64,000 bases of DNA from Rickettsiales bacterium. GTDB taxonomy: Bacteria; Pseudomonadota; Alphaproteobacteria; Rs-D84. Both the position numbers and the translations under genes were made by a program. This document shows, one piece after another, positions 41,203 through 51,720 of this stretch. The stretch spans positions 127,190 to 191,189 of the forward strand of contig JAITCH010000009.1 of assembly GCA_031283185.1 (NCBI GenBank), read 5' to 3'. Below the pieces are notes generated by a model. That model was not told the origin of the DNA. It saw nothing but the letters and a program-made list of their open reading frames with translations, and made no database searches. Within the stretch, counting starts at the first letter, position 1. Every line of letters begins with the position of its first letter.

Positions 41203-44200
41203 TTACAACGCAAGCGTTTCCTGTTTCGGCCCTTCGGCTTCTATGGCTGCTGCGGCTGCTACTTCTTCGTCTTCTGCAACTTGGCGAATACGCCGCACAT
41301 AGGTGCCGGTGCCCAGCGGTATCAAACGCCCAACGATAAGGTTCTCGTTCAAGCCTTCCAGTTTATCGACTTGCCCACGAATTGCGGCATCGGTCAAGAC
41401 GCGCGTAACTTCTTGGAACGCGGCGTTGCTGATGAAACTATCGGAAGAGCGCGAGAGTTTCGAGATACCCATAATGCGATGCTTGTATAAAGCAGGCCGT
41501 CCGCCATTCGCCGCAACGCGCTTGTTTTCAGCGCGCAAAGTGCCGATATTGACTTCCTGTCCGGCGACAAAGGAGGTATCCATCGCGTCGATGATTTCGA
41601 CTTTCCGCATCATTTCGCGGATGATAATTTCGACATGCTTGTTGTTGATGGACACGCCCTGGCTGCGATAGACTTGCTGAATTTGTCCCAGCAAGAATGT
41701 CGCCAACGCTTTACGCCCCAGGATACGAAGGATATCTTCCGGCACGGGATCGCCGCCGACTATTTGCGATGCTTTTTTCACGATGTCGCCGTTCTGCACC
41801 AAGATTGAAAGACCTTTCGGAATGAGATATTCGACAGGTTTTTCTGTTGGGTCTTCTGGCAGGATGCGAACCATAATTTTGGTTTTATGTGAATCGTCGA
41901 TTTCGATTTCGCCGTCTATGTCGGCGAGGACGGCTGGGTTTTTCACATTGCGCGCTTCCAGCAATTCAACGACTCGTGGCAAGCCGCCGGTAATGTCGCT
42001 TGCGCGTTGCACATCAACAGGGATGCGCGCAAGGATGTCGCCGGCCTTGACCTGGTCGCCGTCTTGCACGCCGAGAAGTGCATAGATTGGCATCATATAT
42101 TCCAGTTTGTTTTTACCAAGCGATACGATTTCACCATTTGCATCAACGATTGCGATACCGGGCTTTAATGATTTTTTAGTGATATTTTTCCAGTTGATAA
42201 TTTTCTTAGTGCGCGCGCCGGTGGTGGCGTCTTCGTCCTCACGATAGGATACATTGTCGATCAGGTCGCGGAAGACGACCTTGCCATCTTTTTCAGCGAC
42301 GACGAGGTGGGAATAAGGATCGACTTCTGCGATCTTCGCACCTTTTTCGACTTGGGCTCCATCGCTTACTAGCAGTTCGGATAGGTGCGGCAGTTTAATT
42401 TTGTGAGAGCCTATTTTCACGAATGCTGCGCGTCCCATAACCATATTGCGTCCGCGCGTGTTGACTGCAATGCCTGCGTCGATGATTTCGACTTGACCTT
42501 TTTCTGGCGCGGTAATGAAGTGGTCTTCTCCGCCGCCGGTTGCGACTCCACCGACATGGAATGTGCGGAGTGTTAACTGAGTTCCCGGTTCACCGACTGC
42601 TTGCGCGGCGAGGACGCCGACGCCTTCACCGATTTGGACAGAGATGCCTTTGGACAGGTCGCCGCCATAGCATTTGGCGCACAGCCCTTCGGAATCGCAG
42701 CCGATTGCAGAGCGAACATTGATTTCTTTAATTCCCGCGGCGTCGATGGAGGCGGATATTGCGCGGGTGATAAGTTCGTTGCGTGCCACGATTAATTTGC
42801 CGGATTCGTCTTTAACATCTTCTGCTGCGACGCGTCCGAGGACAACTTTGCCAAGCGGCTGAACCATCACTGCGCCGTCCATAACGGGGCGTTCAGTTAC
42901 GAATTCTGTTGATCCGCAGTCTTCTTCTGTTATGACGACATTCTGCGCGAGCGAGACGAGACGGCGGGTCAAGTATCCTGCGTCAGCGGTTTTCATTGCG
43001 GTATCGGAAAGCCCTTTGCGCGATCCGTGGGTAGATGTAAAGTATTCGGACGCTTTCAATCCTTCCTTAAAGTTGGAAATGATCGGGACTTCAATGATGT
43101 CGTTGTTAGGCTTGGTCATAACGCCGCGCATACCGGCCAACTGCTGGATTTGGGTTTTGGAACCGCGCGCGCCGGAATCGGCCATCAAAGAGATAGAGTT
43201 CCAGTGTCCGGCGACATTGGATTCTTCCATTGCTTTGATGGAAAGCGAACCGACATTAGAAGTAGTCTTCTGCCACAGGTCGACGATTTTATTGTATCGT
43301 TCGCCGTTGGAAAGAAGTCCGTTTTGATATTGCGATTCTATGTCTTTTGCTTTCTTTTGGGCTTCTTCAATAATTTTTGCTTTGCCGGACGGGACGACGA
43401 TATCGTCTTGGCAGATGGATATGCCGGAACGAGCAGCCTGTTCAAAGCCAGTGTTTTTGAGTTGATCGGCAACGATGATCATATCCTTGTCGCCACAGAT
43501 TTCGTATGTGGCGGCGAGAAGTTCTTCAATTTTGCCCTTCTTCATAATTTGGTTGACCAGGTCAAATTTCATACCGGGTTTTTTCGGTAATAGTTCGCCC
43601 AAGATCATACGACCAGCGGTAGTTTTTATATTTTCTACTACTTTCTTGCCTTCCTTATCAAGGCTTGCGCGCCGCGCAACTATCGGGGTATGAAGGGTTA
43701 TGACTTCGCTCTGCAACGCCATTTTAATTTCATCCATTGTGGCAAAGCGGGGCGACTTTTCCGACCATTCGCCATTGACCAGCGAAATGTAATAAACGCC
43801 GAGGACCATATCTTGCGACGGGACTATGACTGGCGATCCGTCCGCCGGATGAAGGATATTGTTGGTGGCGAGCATCAGTGTGCGCGCTTCCAATTGCGCC
43901 TCTAACGAAATCGGAACATGAACGGCCATAGTGTCGCCGTCAAAGTCCGCGTTAAAGCCTTTACAGACCAACGGATGCAACTGAATTGCTTTTCCTTCAA
44001 TCAATATCGGCTCAAATGCCAACAAGGACAATTTATGCAAAGTCGGCGCACGATTGAGCAAGACTGGATGTTGATAAATAACTTTCTGTAAAATATCCCA
44101 AACGATTGGCTCTTGATTTTCGACCATCTTCTTTGCAGTCTTTAATGTGTTTGCTTGATCTTGCGCCAGCAGTTCTGCATAGACGAATAATCTAAACAAT

Positions 44201-45327
44201 TCCAAAGCCATAATTTTCGGCAAACCGACCTGATGCAATTTCAATGTCGGACCTGAAACGATGACGGAACGGCCGGAATAGTCAACGCGCTTTCCAAGTA
44301 AGTTCATACGAAAACGACCAGACTTTCCGCGCAAGGAATCGGATAAAGATTTCAACACATGCTTGTTCTGCGAAACCATTGGCCGTTGTTTGTGGCTGTT
44401 GTCAAACAAGGCATCGACGGCTTCTTGCAGCATACGCTTTTCGTTGCGAACGATGATGTCCGGCGCGCGCATATCAATCAGTCGTTTCAGACGATTATTT
44501 CTAATTATAACTCTGCGATATAAATCATTAAGATCCGAAGTCGCAACATGCCCTGCTTCTAATGGGACAAGCGGGCGAAGTTCCGGCGGCAAAACGGGCA
44601 GTATGTCCATAATCATCCAGGACGGGGACACGCCGGACGACATAAAGTTTTCAACCAGGCGGAGGTGTTTTTGCAAGTTGCGTTTTTTCATATCGGATTT
44701 AACTTCGGCGAGTTCGGTGCGAAGTCTCGCGCGTTCTTCGGTCAAATCAAGGGAAGCGATAATGTTGCGAATACCTTCTGCGCCGATTCCAACGCGGAAA
44801 GAGTCTGCGCCAAATTCTTCAACTTTGCTGTTGTATTCTTCTTCGGAGATAACATCATAAAGTTTCAGATCGGTCAGACCCGGTTCGGACACGATGTAGT
44901 TATCATAGGCGACAACTTGTTCTAATTTTTTCTGCGGCATATTGTTGAGCAGGACGGCGATTTTTCCCTCACGCATAAACCAGTTGTGCACGACTGGCGT
45001 CACAAGTTTGATATGACCCATGCGCTCACGACGAACGGAGGACGCCATCACTTCGACTTTGCAGCGTTCACAAACGACGCCGCGGAATTTTATGCGCTTA
45101 TATTTTCCGCAGGCGCATTCGTAGTCTTTTGTTGGTCCAAAAATTTCTTGGCAGAACAAGCCTTCTGGTTCTGGCTTCATGGAGTGGTAATCAATGGTAT
45201 CGGGCTTTTTGACTTCACCGAACGACCAGGACTTTATTTCGTCCGGGGAAGCGACGGTTATGCGTAAAGCGTCAAACGGATCGCTAGTTTCTATTTGTCC
45301 AAAGAACTTTTGTAACACATTCGCCAT
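41203..45327 (-). CDS. rpoC: RNA polymerase subunit beta'
   Basis: Catalytic subunit of RNA polymerase. The Mg-binding NADFDGDTMAVHVP is intact, the N-terminal zinc site is CACGKYKRIKFRGVVCERC, and the second zinc cluster is CDSEGLCAKCYG. The 1374-residue length is typical of alphaproteobacteria. There are no repeat insertions. It is the last gene of the large minus-strand operon and follows rpoB after 332 bases of repeats. ATG 45327 is preceded by AAGGAG. Confidence 0.98.
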   Translation of the reverse strand: MANVLQKFFGQIETSDPFDALRITVASPDEIKSWSFGEVKKPDTIDYHSMKPEPEGLFCQEIFGPTKDYECACGKYKRIKFRGVVCERCKVEVMASSVRRERMGHIKLVTPVVHNWFMREGKIAVLLNNMPQKKLEQVVAYDNYIVSEPGLTDLKLYDVISEEEYNSKVEEFGADSFRVGIGAEGIRNIIASLDLTEERARLRTELAEVKSDMKKRNLQKHLRLVENFMSSGVSPSWMIMDILPVLPPELRPLVPLEAGHVATSDLNDLYRRVIIRNNRLKRLIDMRAPDIIVRNEKRMLQEAVDALFDNSHKQRPMVSQNKHVLKSLSDSLRGKSGRFRMNLLGKRVDYSGRSVIVSGPTLKLHQVGLPKIMALELFRLFVYAELLAQDQANTLKTAKKMVENQEPIVWDILQKVIYQHPVLLNRAPTLHKLSLLAFEPILIEGKAIQLHPLVCKGFNADFDGDTMAVHVPISLEAQLEARTLMLATNNILHPADGSPVIVPSQDMVLGVYYISLVNGEWSEKSPRFATMDEIKMALQSEVITLHTPIVARRASLDKEGKKVVENIKTTAGRMILGELLPKKPGMKFDLVNQIMKKGKIEELLAATYEICGDKDMIIVADQLKNTGFEQAARSGISICQDDIVVPSGKAKIIEEAQKKAKDIESQYQNGLLSNGERYNKIVDLWQKTTSNVGSLSIKAMEESNVAGHWNSISLMADSGARGSKTQIQQLAGMRGVMTKPNNDIIEVPIISNFKEGLKASEYFTSTHGSRKGLSDTAMKTADAGYLTRRLVSLAQNVVITEEDCGSTEFVTERPVMDGAVMVQPLGKVVLGRVAAEDVKDESGKLIVARNELITRAISASIDAAGIKEINVRSAIGCDSEGLCAKCYGGDLSKGISVQIGEGVGVLAAQAVGEPGTQLTLRTFHVGGVATGGGEDHFITAPEKGQVEIIDAGIAVNTRGRNMVMGRAAFVKIGSHKIKLPHLSELLVSDGAQVEKGAKIAEVDPYSHLVVAEKDGKVVFRDLIDNVSYREDEDATTGARTKKIINWKNITKKSLKPGIAIVDANGEIVSLGKNKLEYMMPIYALLGVQDGDQVKAGDILARIPVDVQRASDITGGLPRVVELLEARNVKNPAVLADIDGEIEIDDSHKTKIMVRILPEDPTEKPVEYLIPKGLSILVQNGDIVKKASQIVGGDPVPEDILRILGRKALATFLLGQIQQVYRSQGVSINNKHVEIIIREMMRKVEIIDAMDTSFVAGQEVNIGTLRAENKRVAANGGRPALYKHRIMGISKLSRSSDSFISNAAFQEVTRVLTDAAIRGQVDKLEGLNENLIVGRLIPLGTGTYVRRIRQVAEDEEVAAAAAIEAEGPKQETLAL

Positions 45328-45659
45328 TTTTTACTCCTTTTTAAGTTCCCCTCCATTGGAGGGGTGTCGCGCCGTAGCAAAGCGTAGGCGGACGGGGTGG
45401 TCGGCTTTGCCGACCGGGGTGGTTCGTCTTTTATAATTCCCCGACTACTAAGTCCCCTTCGCTGGCGAAGGGGTGTCGCGCCGTAGCAAAGCGTAGGCGG
45501 ACGGGGTAGTGGTCAATAATCTGTCGCGTAGCGACTCCTTATTATTCCCCTCCATTGGAGGGGTGCCCGAAGGGCGGGGTGGTTTAGCCACCTTTCCTAA
45601 CAGACAGCCTTTTCTTTTCTCGTCATCCCGGCGGATCACCGCCAGGATTTTTTGTCTTT
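45328..45659. repeat. Repeats A, B, A and E between rpoB and rpoC
   Basis: A (45346-45425, with a second hairpin GGTCGGCTTTGCCGACC), B (about 45450-45513), a GTCGCGTAGCGAC hairpin, a short A ending GGTTTAGCCACC, and an E-like copy with a changed loop. These separate two genes that are normally nearly adjacent. Confidence 0.8.
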
Positions 45660-48600
45660 TTACTCCACTTCTGCACTGCTTTCCATAGCAGTTTCATTCG
45701 TTACTCCGCTGTGCTTCATCGTCAAACTCAGCCCTATTGCACGCAGTTCCCGTGTCAAGACATTAAAGCCCTCAGGGATCCCAGTCTTGATGTCGGTTGA
45801 CCCGGAAATCACGGCCTCATACATTTTGTTGCGGCCTGTTATGTCGTCGGACTTCACGGTTAACATTTCTTTCAAGATATGCGCCGCGCCGTGTGCTTCG
45901 AGTGCCCAAGTTTCCATTTCACCGAATCTCTGACCACCCATATTGGAACGACCCGACAAAGGCTGCTGAGTGATAAGCGTGTAATGCCCGGTTGAGCGCG
46001 CGTGAATTTTTTCATCGACCAAGTGCTTCAACTTCATCATATACATAACACCGACCGTTGTTGGGCGACCGAACCTTTCACCAGTTATGCCGTCATACAG
46101 ATATTGTTGACCTGACTTGTCGACACCGGCGAGTTCCAATGTCTGCCGGATTTCCTCGTCGGTTGCTCCGTCGAATGAAGGTGTTGCCATTGGCACGCCG
46201 GACTTCAATGCCTCGCCTTGCGCGACTATTTCTGCATTGGTCATTTTCTCGACTTTTTCCAATATGTCGGCTTGACCTTTGTAGATTTTTTTCAGTTTGA
46301 CTCTCAGGTCTTCGTTGGTTGCGCGCTTGGCTTTTATTTCATTCATAATCTTTTCGATTTGAAGTCCCAAACCACGCGCGGCCGCACCAAGGTGCGTTTC
46401 CAAAATCTGACCGATATTCATACGCGAAGGCACGCCGAGCGGGTTAAGAACGATGTCGACTGGTGTTCCATCGGCCATATGCGGCATAGATTCGATCGGG
46501 ACGACGCGCGAAACGATACCCTTGTTTCCGTGGCGTCCGACCATCTTGTCGCCGGGTTGAAGTTTCATTTTGTGCGCGATATAGATTTTGACTTCTTTCA
46601 AGACACCGGCCGTCAGCGAGTTTCCTTCCTGGATTTTGCCGATTGATTTATCGGCGCGATCGTCCATATCTTTCAAGGCTGCGTTCAGTTGATCTTTATA
46701 TGCATCAACTTTATCTTGCGCGTCTTTGTCTTTGACGACTATTTTTTTGATGTCGCCAAGTTTGATTGCTTCGATAATTTCGTCTGACACTTTTTTACCA
46801 ACGAATGGCTTAACGGACGCGCCGCCTGCTGTTATGGCGATACCGCGCATAATGGGCAGCACTTGGGCTTTAAAACCTTTTTCCAAGACTTCGCGTTCCA
46901 CTTCACGATCTTTGTTGACCTTTGCGATTTTCTGCATTTCGATCATTTGGGTGCGTTCGTCTTTTTGGACGCCGTGCCGTGTCAAGATCTCAACGCCCAC
47001 GACAACACCTTCTTCCCCAGGAGAGAGCCTAAGGGATGTGTCGCGGACATTAAGTGCTTTTTCTCCGAATATGGCTCGGAGCAATTCTTCTTCTGGCGTA
47101 GGCGAAGATTCGGCTTTTGGCGATACTTTACCGACCAGGATGTCGCCGGCTTTAACATGTGCGCCAATATAGATTATTCCAGATTCGTCCAAGTTGCGAA
47201 GCGCGTGCTCACCGACATTTGGTATATCGCGTGTGAAGACTTCCTGACCAAGTTGGGTATCTTTCGCGCGCACTTCTTTTTCGTAAATGCGAACGGAAGT
47301 GAATACATCAGCGCGAGAGATGCGCTCAGACATAACGATCGCGTCTTCGTAATTGTATCCGCGCCAAGGCATAAATGCGACGAGCACATTGCGCCCGATG
47401 GCAAGTTCGCCGTTGTCGGTGCAGGCTCCGTCAGCGATAAAGTCGCCGGCTTTAATTTTATCACCGACTTTGACGAGCGGGCGTTGATGGATTAACTTAT
47501 CCATATTGGATCGCTTGAATTTCTTCAATGCGTGGATTTCGACGCCTGTTACTTCACCCTTTGCGTTTGTGCATTTGATGACGATGCGTTCGGCGTCAAC
47601 CATTTCGACTACGCCTGGATTTTTTGCAATGACGGCGGTTTTGGAATCGCGTGCGAGGACGCCTTCAATTCCTGTGCCGACTAATGGTGTTTCAGTGCGG
47701 ATTAACGGCACGCCTTGCTTCTGCATATTGGAACCCATCAACGCGCGGTTGGCGTCGTCGTTTTCGATGAATGGGATAAGGCCGGATGCGACCGATATAA
47801 ATTGTTTTGTGGACACATCGATGAAGTCGATTTCTTCACGCGGCACCATAACGAACTCTTCATTGTGGCGTGCGACGACTAACTCTTCGGTTATTTTGCC
47901 ATTGCCGGATGGGTCAAGTTTCGTGTTGCCTTGCGCGATTTTATGTTGCTTTTCTTCATCGGCGGTTAGATAGACTACTTCGTCGGTTGCCTTGCCGTCT
48001 TTCACAACATAATATGGGGTTTCGATAAAGCCATATTTGTTCACGCGGGCATACATTGCGAAGTAATTGATAAGACCGATGTTCTGACCTTCTGGTGTCT
48101 GAATCGGGCAGATGCGACCATAGTATGTTGGGTGCACATCTCGGACATCCAAACCGGCGCGTTCGCGGTTAAGTCCATCAGGACCCAAGGCGGATACGAG
48201 GCGTTTGTGTTCCATTTCAGCGAGGGGGTTTCCTTGATCCAACAATTGCGACAATGGGGACGAACCAAAGAATTCAGAAATCGCAGCAACCAGTTGGCGT
48301 GCGTTTATGATGTCTTGCGGGGACATAGATGCGACATTCGGCGCGGCGAGTTGGTCGCGGACGAATCGTTCAATGCGAGACATACCGACGCGAACTTGGT
48401 CAGACATTAATTCACCGACCGTGCGAACGCGGCGATTGGCAAGGTGATCCATATCGTCGATTTTATCTTTGCCATCGCAGATCATTGCGAGCGTTGCGAT
48501 AACGCGAACTATGTCGGCTTTGGTCAGCAGACGATCTTTTTCCAAATCGGCGGGCTCGGCCACGCGAAGGCGCGCATTCATTTTGAAACGACCGACTTCG

Positions 48601-49850
48601 GACAGGTCATAGAAATTTTTATCAAATCCATAGTGCGAAAAAAGGTTTGCGGACGCCTCAACCGTCGGCCGTTCACCCGGACGCATTACATCGTATATGC
48701 TCAGCAATGCATTATCGCGGTTTTGATTTTTATCTTCTGCGATTGTGTTGCGAAGATGCGCGCCGTAATAGAAACGATCGATACCAATCATAGATATTTT
48801 TTTGATGTTTAATTTTTCAATATCTTTCAGAACGGATTCGGTAATTTCCGCACAGGGCGCGTGAACTGCCTCGCCGTCTTTTGTGGTTATTGGGTTGAAC
48901 AGATATTCGCCAAGTAAGTTTTCTTTTGCGATTAAAAACTCTTTGGAAATTTGTTCTAACTTGATAATTTTTCTGGTGTTCAGGTTTTCTGATTTGGTGG
49001 CCAAGACTCGTCCATTTTTCGGATCGATTAAATCATATGATAAACGGAATTGTCCTAATGCTTTAAGATTTTCGAATTCACCAATGAAGTGATCTTTTTC
49101 GACGCGAAGTTCGACTGGCTTGTAGTAGATGGATAAAATTTCTTGGTCGGACATTCCGCGGATAGAGGTATCTTTTGGGTCGGCGATGAATTTTGCTTCA
49201 TCTTCTTTTGTCGGCAAACAGCGAAGGAATGTGGACAGCAAAAATTTACGGCGGCGATCAATGCGAACATACATAATGTTGCGTATTTCGTCTATGTCGA
49301 TCCAGGAACCGCGTTCTGGGATGATGCGGGCTGAATGCTCTTTGCGATCGTTGGCAACGCCTGCGGCCTCTTCTTCGCCGAAGACTACACCACGAGAGCG
49401 ATGGATTTGTGAAACGATGACGCGTTCAACGCCATTGAAGATAAAGGTGCCGGTTTCGGTCATAAGGGGTATGTCGCCCATAAATACTTCTTGGTCGCGT
49501 ATGTCGCGGAGAGTTTTTTCGTTGGTCTCCGGATTGATGTCCCATAGAGTCATACGCAACTTTAATTTCAAGCGAGTTGCATATGTCAAATTTCTAATAA
49601 TGCACTCGTCAATAGTGTAGACTGGTTCTTCTAGGTTATAGCCGAGGAATGATAATTCGGATACGCCGTTGGCGTCTACGATTGGGAACACATTGTTAAA
49701 GACGGCTTGGAGACCTTTATTGATGCGATCGCTTGGCTTAACATCGGCCTGTGCGAAGTCTTTATATGATTGGATTTGAGTATTCATCAAATCGGGCAGA
49801 GGTAGATTGATGTAGCTGTGCGCGAAAGATTTTCTAAATTTCATAACCAT
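45660..49850 (-). CDS. rpoB: RNA polymerase subunit beta
   Basis: RNA polymerase beta subunit, 1396 residues, full length, no insertions. Conserved blocks include ERAGLDVRDVHPTYYGR followed by ICPIQTPEGQNIGLI, KMVGRHGNKGIVS and the C-terminal GGQRFGEMETWALEAHGA. The rifampicin-pocket segment reads SSPLSQLLDQGNPLAEMEHK then RLVSALGP, with differences from E. coli at 510 (P), 514 (L), 515 (L), 529 (L) and others, while Q513, D516, H526 and S531 are kept. The gene lies between rplL and rpoC in the standard order. Confidence 0.98.
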   Translation of the reverse strand: MVMKFRKSFAHSYINLPLPDLMNTQIQSYKDFAQADVKPSDRINKGLQAVFNNVFPIVDANGVSELSFLGYNLEEPVYTIDECIIRNLTYATRLKLKLRMTLWDINPETNEKTLRDIRDQEVFMGDIPLMTETGTFIFNGVERVIVSQIHRSRGVVFGEEEAAGVANDRKEHSARIIPERGSWIDIDEIRNIMYVRIDRRRKFLLSTFLRCLPTKEDEAKFIADPKDTSIRGMSDQEILSIYYKPVELRVEKDHFIGEFENLKALGQFRLSYDLIDPKNGRVLATKSENLNTRKIIKLEQISKEFLIAKENLLGEYLFNPITTKDGEAVHAPCAEITESVLKDIEKLNIKKISMIGIDRFYYGAHLRNTIAEDKNQNRDNALLSIYDVMRPGERPTVEASANLFSHYGFDKNFYDLSEVGRFKMNARLRVAEPADLEKDRLLTKADIVRVIATLAMICDGKDKIDDMDHLANRRVRTVGELMSDQVRVGMSRIERFVRDQLAAPNVASMSPQDIINARQLVAAISEFFGSSPLSQLLDQGNPLAEMEHKRLVSALGPDGLNRERAGLDVRDVHPTYYGRICPIQTPEGQNIGLINYFAMYARVNKYGFIETPYYVVKDGKATDEVVYLTADEEKQHKIAQGNTKLDPSGNGKITEELVVARHNEEFVMVPREEIDFIDVSTKQFISVASGLIPFIENDDANRALMGSNMQKQGVPLIRTETPLVGTGIEGVLARDSKTAVIAKNPGVVEMVDAERIVIKCTNAKGEVTGVEIHALKKFKRSNMDKLIHQRPLVKVGDKIKAGDFIADGACTDNGELAIGRNVLVAFMPWRGYNYEDAIVMSERISRADVFTSVRIYEKEVRAKDTQLGQEVFTRDIPNVGEHALRNLDESGIIYIGAHVKAGDILVGKVSPKAESSPTPEEELLRAIFGEKALNVRDTSLRLSPGEEGVVVGVEILTRHGVQKDERTQMIEMQKIAKVNKDREVEREVLEKGFKAQVLPIMRGIAITAGGASVKPFVGKKVSDEIIEAIKLGDIKKIVVKDKDAQDKVDAYKDQLNAALKDMDDRADKSIGKIQEGNSLTAGVLKEVKIYIAHKMKLQPGDKMVGRHGNKGIVSRVVPIESMPHMADGTPVDIVLNPLGVPSRMNIGQILETHLGAAARGLGLQIEKIMNEIKAKRATNEDLRVKLKKIYKGQADILEKVEKMTNAEIVAQGEALKSGVPMATPSFDGATDEEIRQTLELAGVDKSGQQYLYDGITGERFGRPTTVGVMYMMKLKHLVDEKIHARSTGHYTLITQQPLSGRSNMGGQRFGEMETWALEAHGAAHILKEMLTVKSDDITGRNKMYEAVISGSTDIKTGIPEGFNVLTRELRAIGLSLTMKHSGVTNETAMESSAEVE

Positions 49851-50135
49851 TTTTTACCTCTTTTTCTTTTATTGTCATTCCCGCGAAGGCGGGAATCTCA
49901 AATTGTAATTAGCCTTTTTTAATTCCCCTCCCTTGGCATTTTCACCAAAGTCCCCTTCGCTGGCGAAGGGGTGTCGCGCCGTAGCGAAGCGTAGGCGGAC
50001 GGGGTGGTTAGACCCTTTTTTCCTGCCCCCGCCCGGGGTCCCTGCGAACTTCGTTCGTGAGGTGGGGTTCTCGGGGGCGGGTGTCCGGCTCTGCCGGACG
50101 GGTGGGGGTAATTTCCCCACCCACCATACTTTTTC
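49851..50135. repeat. Repeats D, B and G between rplL and rpoB
   Basis: D, B (with the A-type ending GGGGTGGTTAGA, a B/A hybrid) and a G composite with nested GAACTTCGTTC and GTCCGGCTCTGCCGGAC hairpins. Confidence 0.8.
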
Positions 50136-50504
50136 TTACTTCACTTCTACTTTCGCACCAGCGGCTTCGAGTTGAGCCTTCAATGCTTCGGCCTCTTCTT
50201 TCTTGACGCCGTCTTTAACTTGTTTCGGTGCGGATTCGACGAATGTCTTGGACTCGATGAGACCGAGGCCAGTTATTGCGCGCACTTCTTTAATGACGGA
50301 AGTCTTGTTCGGACCAACTTCTTTCAAGATGACTTCGAAAGTATCTTTTTCAGCTGCGGCCGGACCTGCTGCTGCCGGGCCTGCTGCTACGGCTGCTGCG
50401 GCGGAGACGCCCCAAGTTTCTTCCAATTTCTTGGATAGTTCGACGGCTTCCAAGACGGAAAGTTTGCTAAGTTCTTCGACCAGTTTTTCGATATTTGCTG
50501 ACAT
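50136..50504 (-). CDS. rplL: 50S ribosomal protein L7/L12
   Basis: Stalk protein that recruits translation GTPases. The 122-residue sequence has the N-terminal dimer domain, an Ala/Gly hinge ([20 protein letters not shown]) and the C-terminal domain [20 protein letters not shown] followed by [16 protein letters not shown]. Order rplJ-rplL-rpoB is conserved. AAGGAAAA precedes the ATG. Confidence 0.97.
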   Translation of the reverse strand: MSANIEKLVEELSKLSVLEAVELSKKLEETWGVSAAAAVAAGPAAAGPAAAEKDTFEVILKEVGPNKTSVIKEVRAITGLGLIESKTFVESAPKQVKDGVKKEEAEALKAQLEAAGAKVEVK

Positions 50505-50590
50505 TTTATTTTCCTTTTTTTCTTCTAATTCCCCGCCAATGGTGGCGGGGTGTCGCGCCGTAGCGAAGCGTAGGCGGACGGGGTGGTTAG
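50505..50590. repeat. Family A repeat between rplJ and rplL
   Basis: A single A copy (stem CCCCGCC/GGCGGGG with the long variable hairpin) in the short gap between the two stalk-protein genes. Confidence 0.85.
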
Positions 50591-50594
50591 TTAA

Positions 50595-51068
50595 TTATTT
50601 CTTTCCATACTCTGCTGAAACCCGAGCCAAGCGCGAACCCGGTTCGACCAGGATGCGTGCGATGGTGCCACGAATTTCGTTGAGGGACGGAAGAAGTGAT
50701 AGTCTTTTGATACCTGCGGCATCTAATAGTTCGGAGTCCATAAATCCACCGACCAGCACGAGTTTTTCGTGTGATTCTGCAAATTTAGCGAGAACTTTTG
50801 TAACGGCGAGCGGGTCGCTTGCGAAAGCGACTGCTGTTGGTTTTTTCAAGTATTCGTTGACAGGTTCGAACTGCGAAGATTTAAGTGCGATGTTCAAGAG
50901 GCGGTTTTTAACGACGCGGAACATAGAGGTTATTCCATGTAGGCCGCGGCGCAGTTCTTCGGTTTCTTTAACGGTGAGGCCGTTATTGCGAACGACGAAG
51001 AGACCTTTTGCGGATTGCACTTGACTTTGTAGTGTGCCGACAAGATTTTCTTTTTCTTGGCGTTTCAT
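50595..51068 (-). CDS. rplJ: 50S ribosomal protein L10
   Basis: Base of the L7/L12 stalk. The 157-residue protein starts MKRQEKENLVGTLQSQV and contains LFVVRNNGLTVKETEELR and VVKNRLLNIAL, the rRNA-binding part, and a C-terminal helix for L12 dimers. ATG 51068 is preferred over GTG 51080 because GGAG lies at the right distance. In other bacteria L10 represses its own operon through the mRNA leader; here the 650-base leader is mostly repeats. Confidence 0.96.
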   Translation of the reverse strand: MKRQEKENLVGTLQSQVQSAKGLFVVRNNGLTVKETEELRRGLHGITSMFRVVKNRLLNIALKSSQFEPVNEYLKKPTAVAFASDPLAVTKVLAKFAESHEKLVLVGGFMDSELLDAAGIKRLSLLPSLNEIRGTIARILVEPGSRLARVSAEYGKK

Positions 51069-51720
51069 ACCATTCTCCACTTTTTCGTTTTCATTTCCCA
51101 GTTATTTTCCACGGCTTTTTCAATCTGTCATTCCCGCGAAGGCGGGAATCTCAAATTGTAATCAGCCTTTTTAGTTCCCCTCCATTGGAGGGGTGCCCGA
51201 AGGGCGGGGTGGTTTAGCCACCTTCACACGATCGATACTTTTTCCCAACTGGGTGTTTAACCTGTCCCTAAGTTTATATTTGCTCCCTCCTTTTTATCCC
51301 TGCCCCCCAGAGGGGCGGGGCAACCGCAAAGCGGTCGGGGGTGGGGGTTAATAAATTCTTATTGTCTTGGCCAGAAATTAAGATTTTCATCGGCTTATTC
51401 TTTTAGACTTTTTTGTCAGCCTCGCGCAGGCGGGGCTAGGGCTTAAAATCGCGGGCGAAGCCCGCCAATTTTAATAAGTCATTCCCCGGCTTGACCGGGG
51501 AATCCCGGCCGCTTAGGGCTAAGCTTCAAAAAATCACTGGCTGTCTTAGACAGGCTCGGAGCGACTTCGGCGTATGCCCAACCCACTCCAAATTTTTCTT
51601 TTTCCTTTTTTTTGTTTCACTTGGCATTCTCACCAAAGTCCCCTTCGCTGGCGAAGGGGTGTCGCGCCGTAGCGAAGCGTAGGCGGACGGGGTGGTTGGT
51701 GCTTACCTTTCGCTCCACCC
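51069..51720. repeat. rplA-rplJ gap: repeats D, A, G, H, C, B with short unique pieces
   Basis: D (51126-51160), short A (51172-51222), G (about 51297-51350), H (about 51415-51468), C (about 51477-51515) and B (about 51637-51705). Unique sequence remains at about 51223-51296, 51355-51410 and 51516-51600; any native L10 leader must lie in these pieces. On the minus strand 51516-51560 contains CCTGTCTAAGACAGCC followed by a T run, a weak attenuator-like hairpin. Confidence 0.65.

Noticed and set aside
41203-49850. Repeat insertions in rpoB and rpoC
   Set aside because: Both genes were read for the repeat peptides and none was found; large conserved genes here are free of them.
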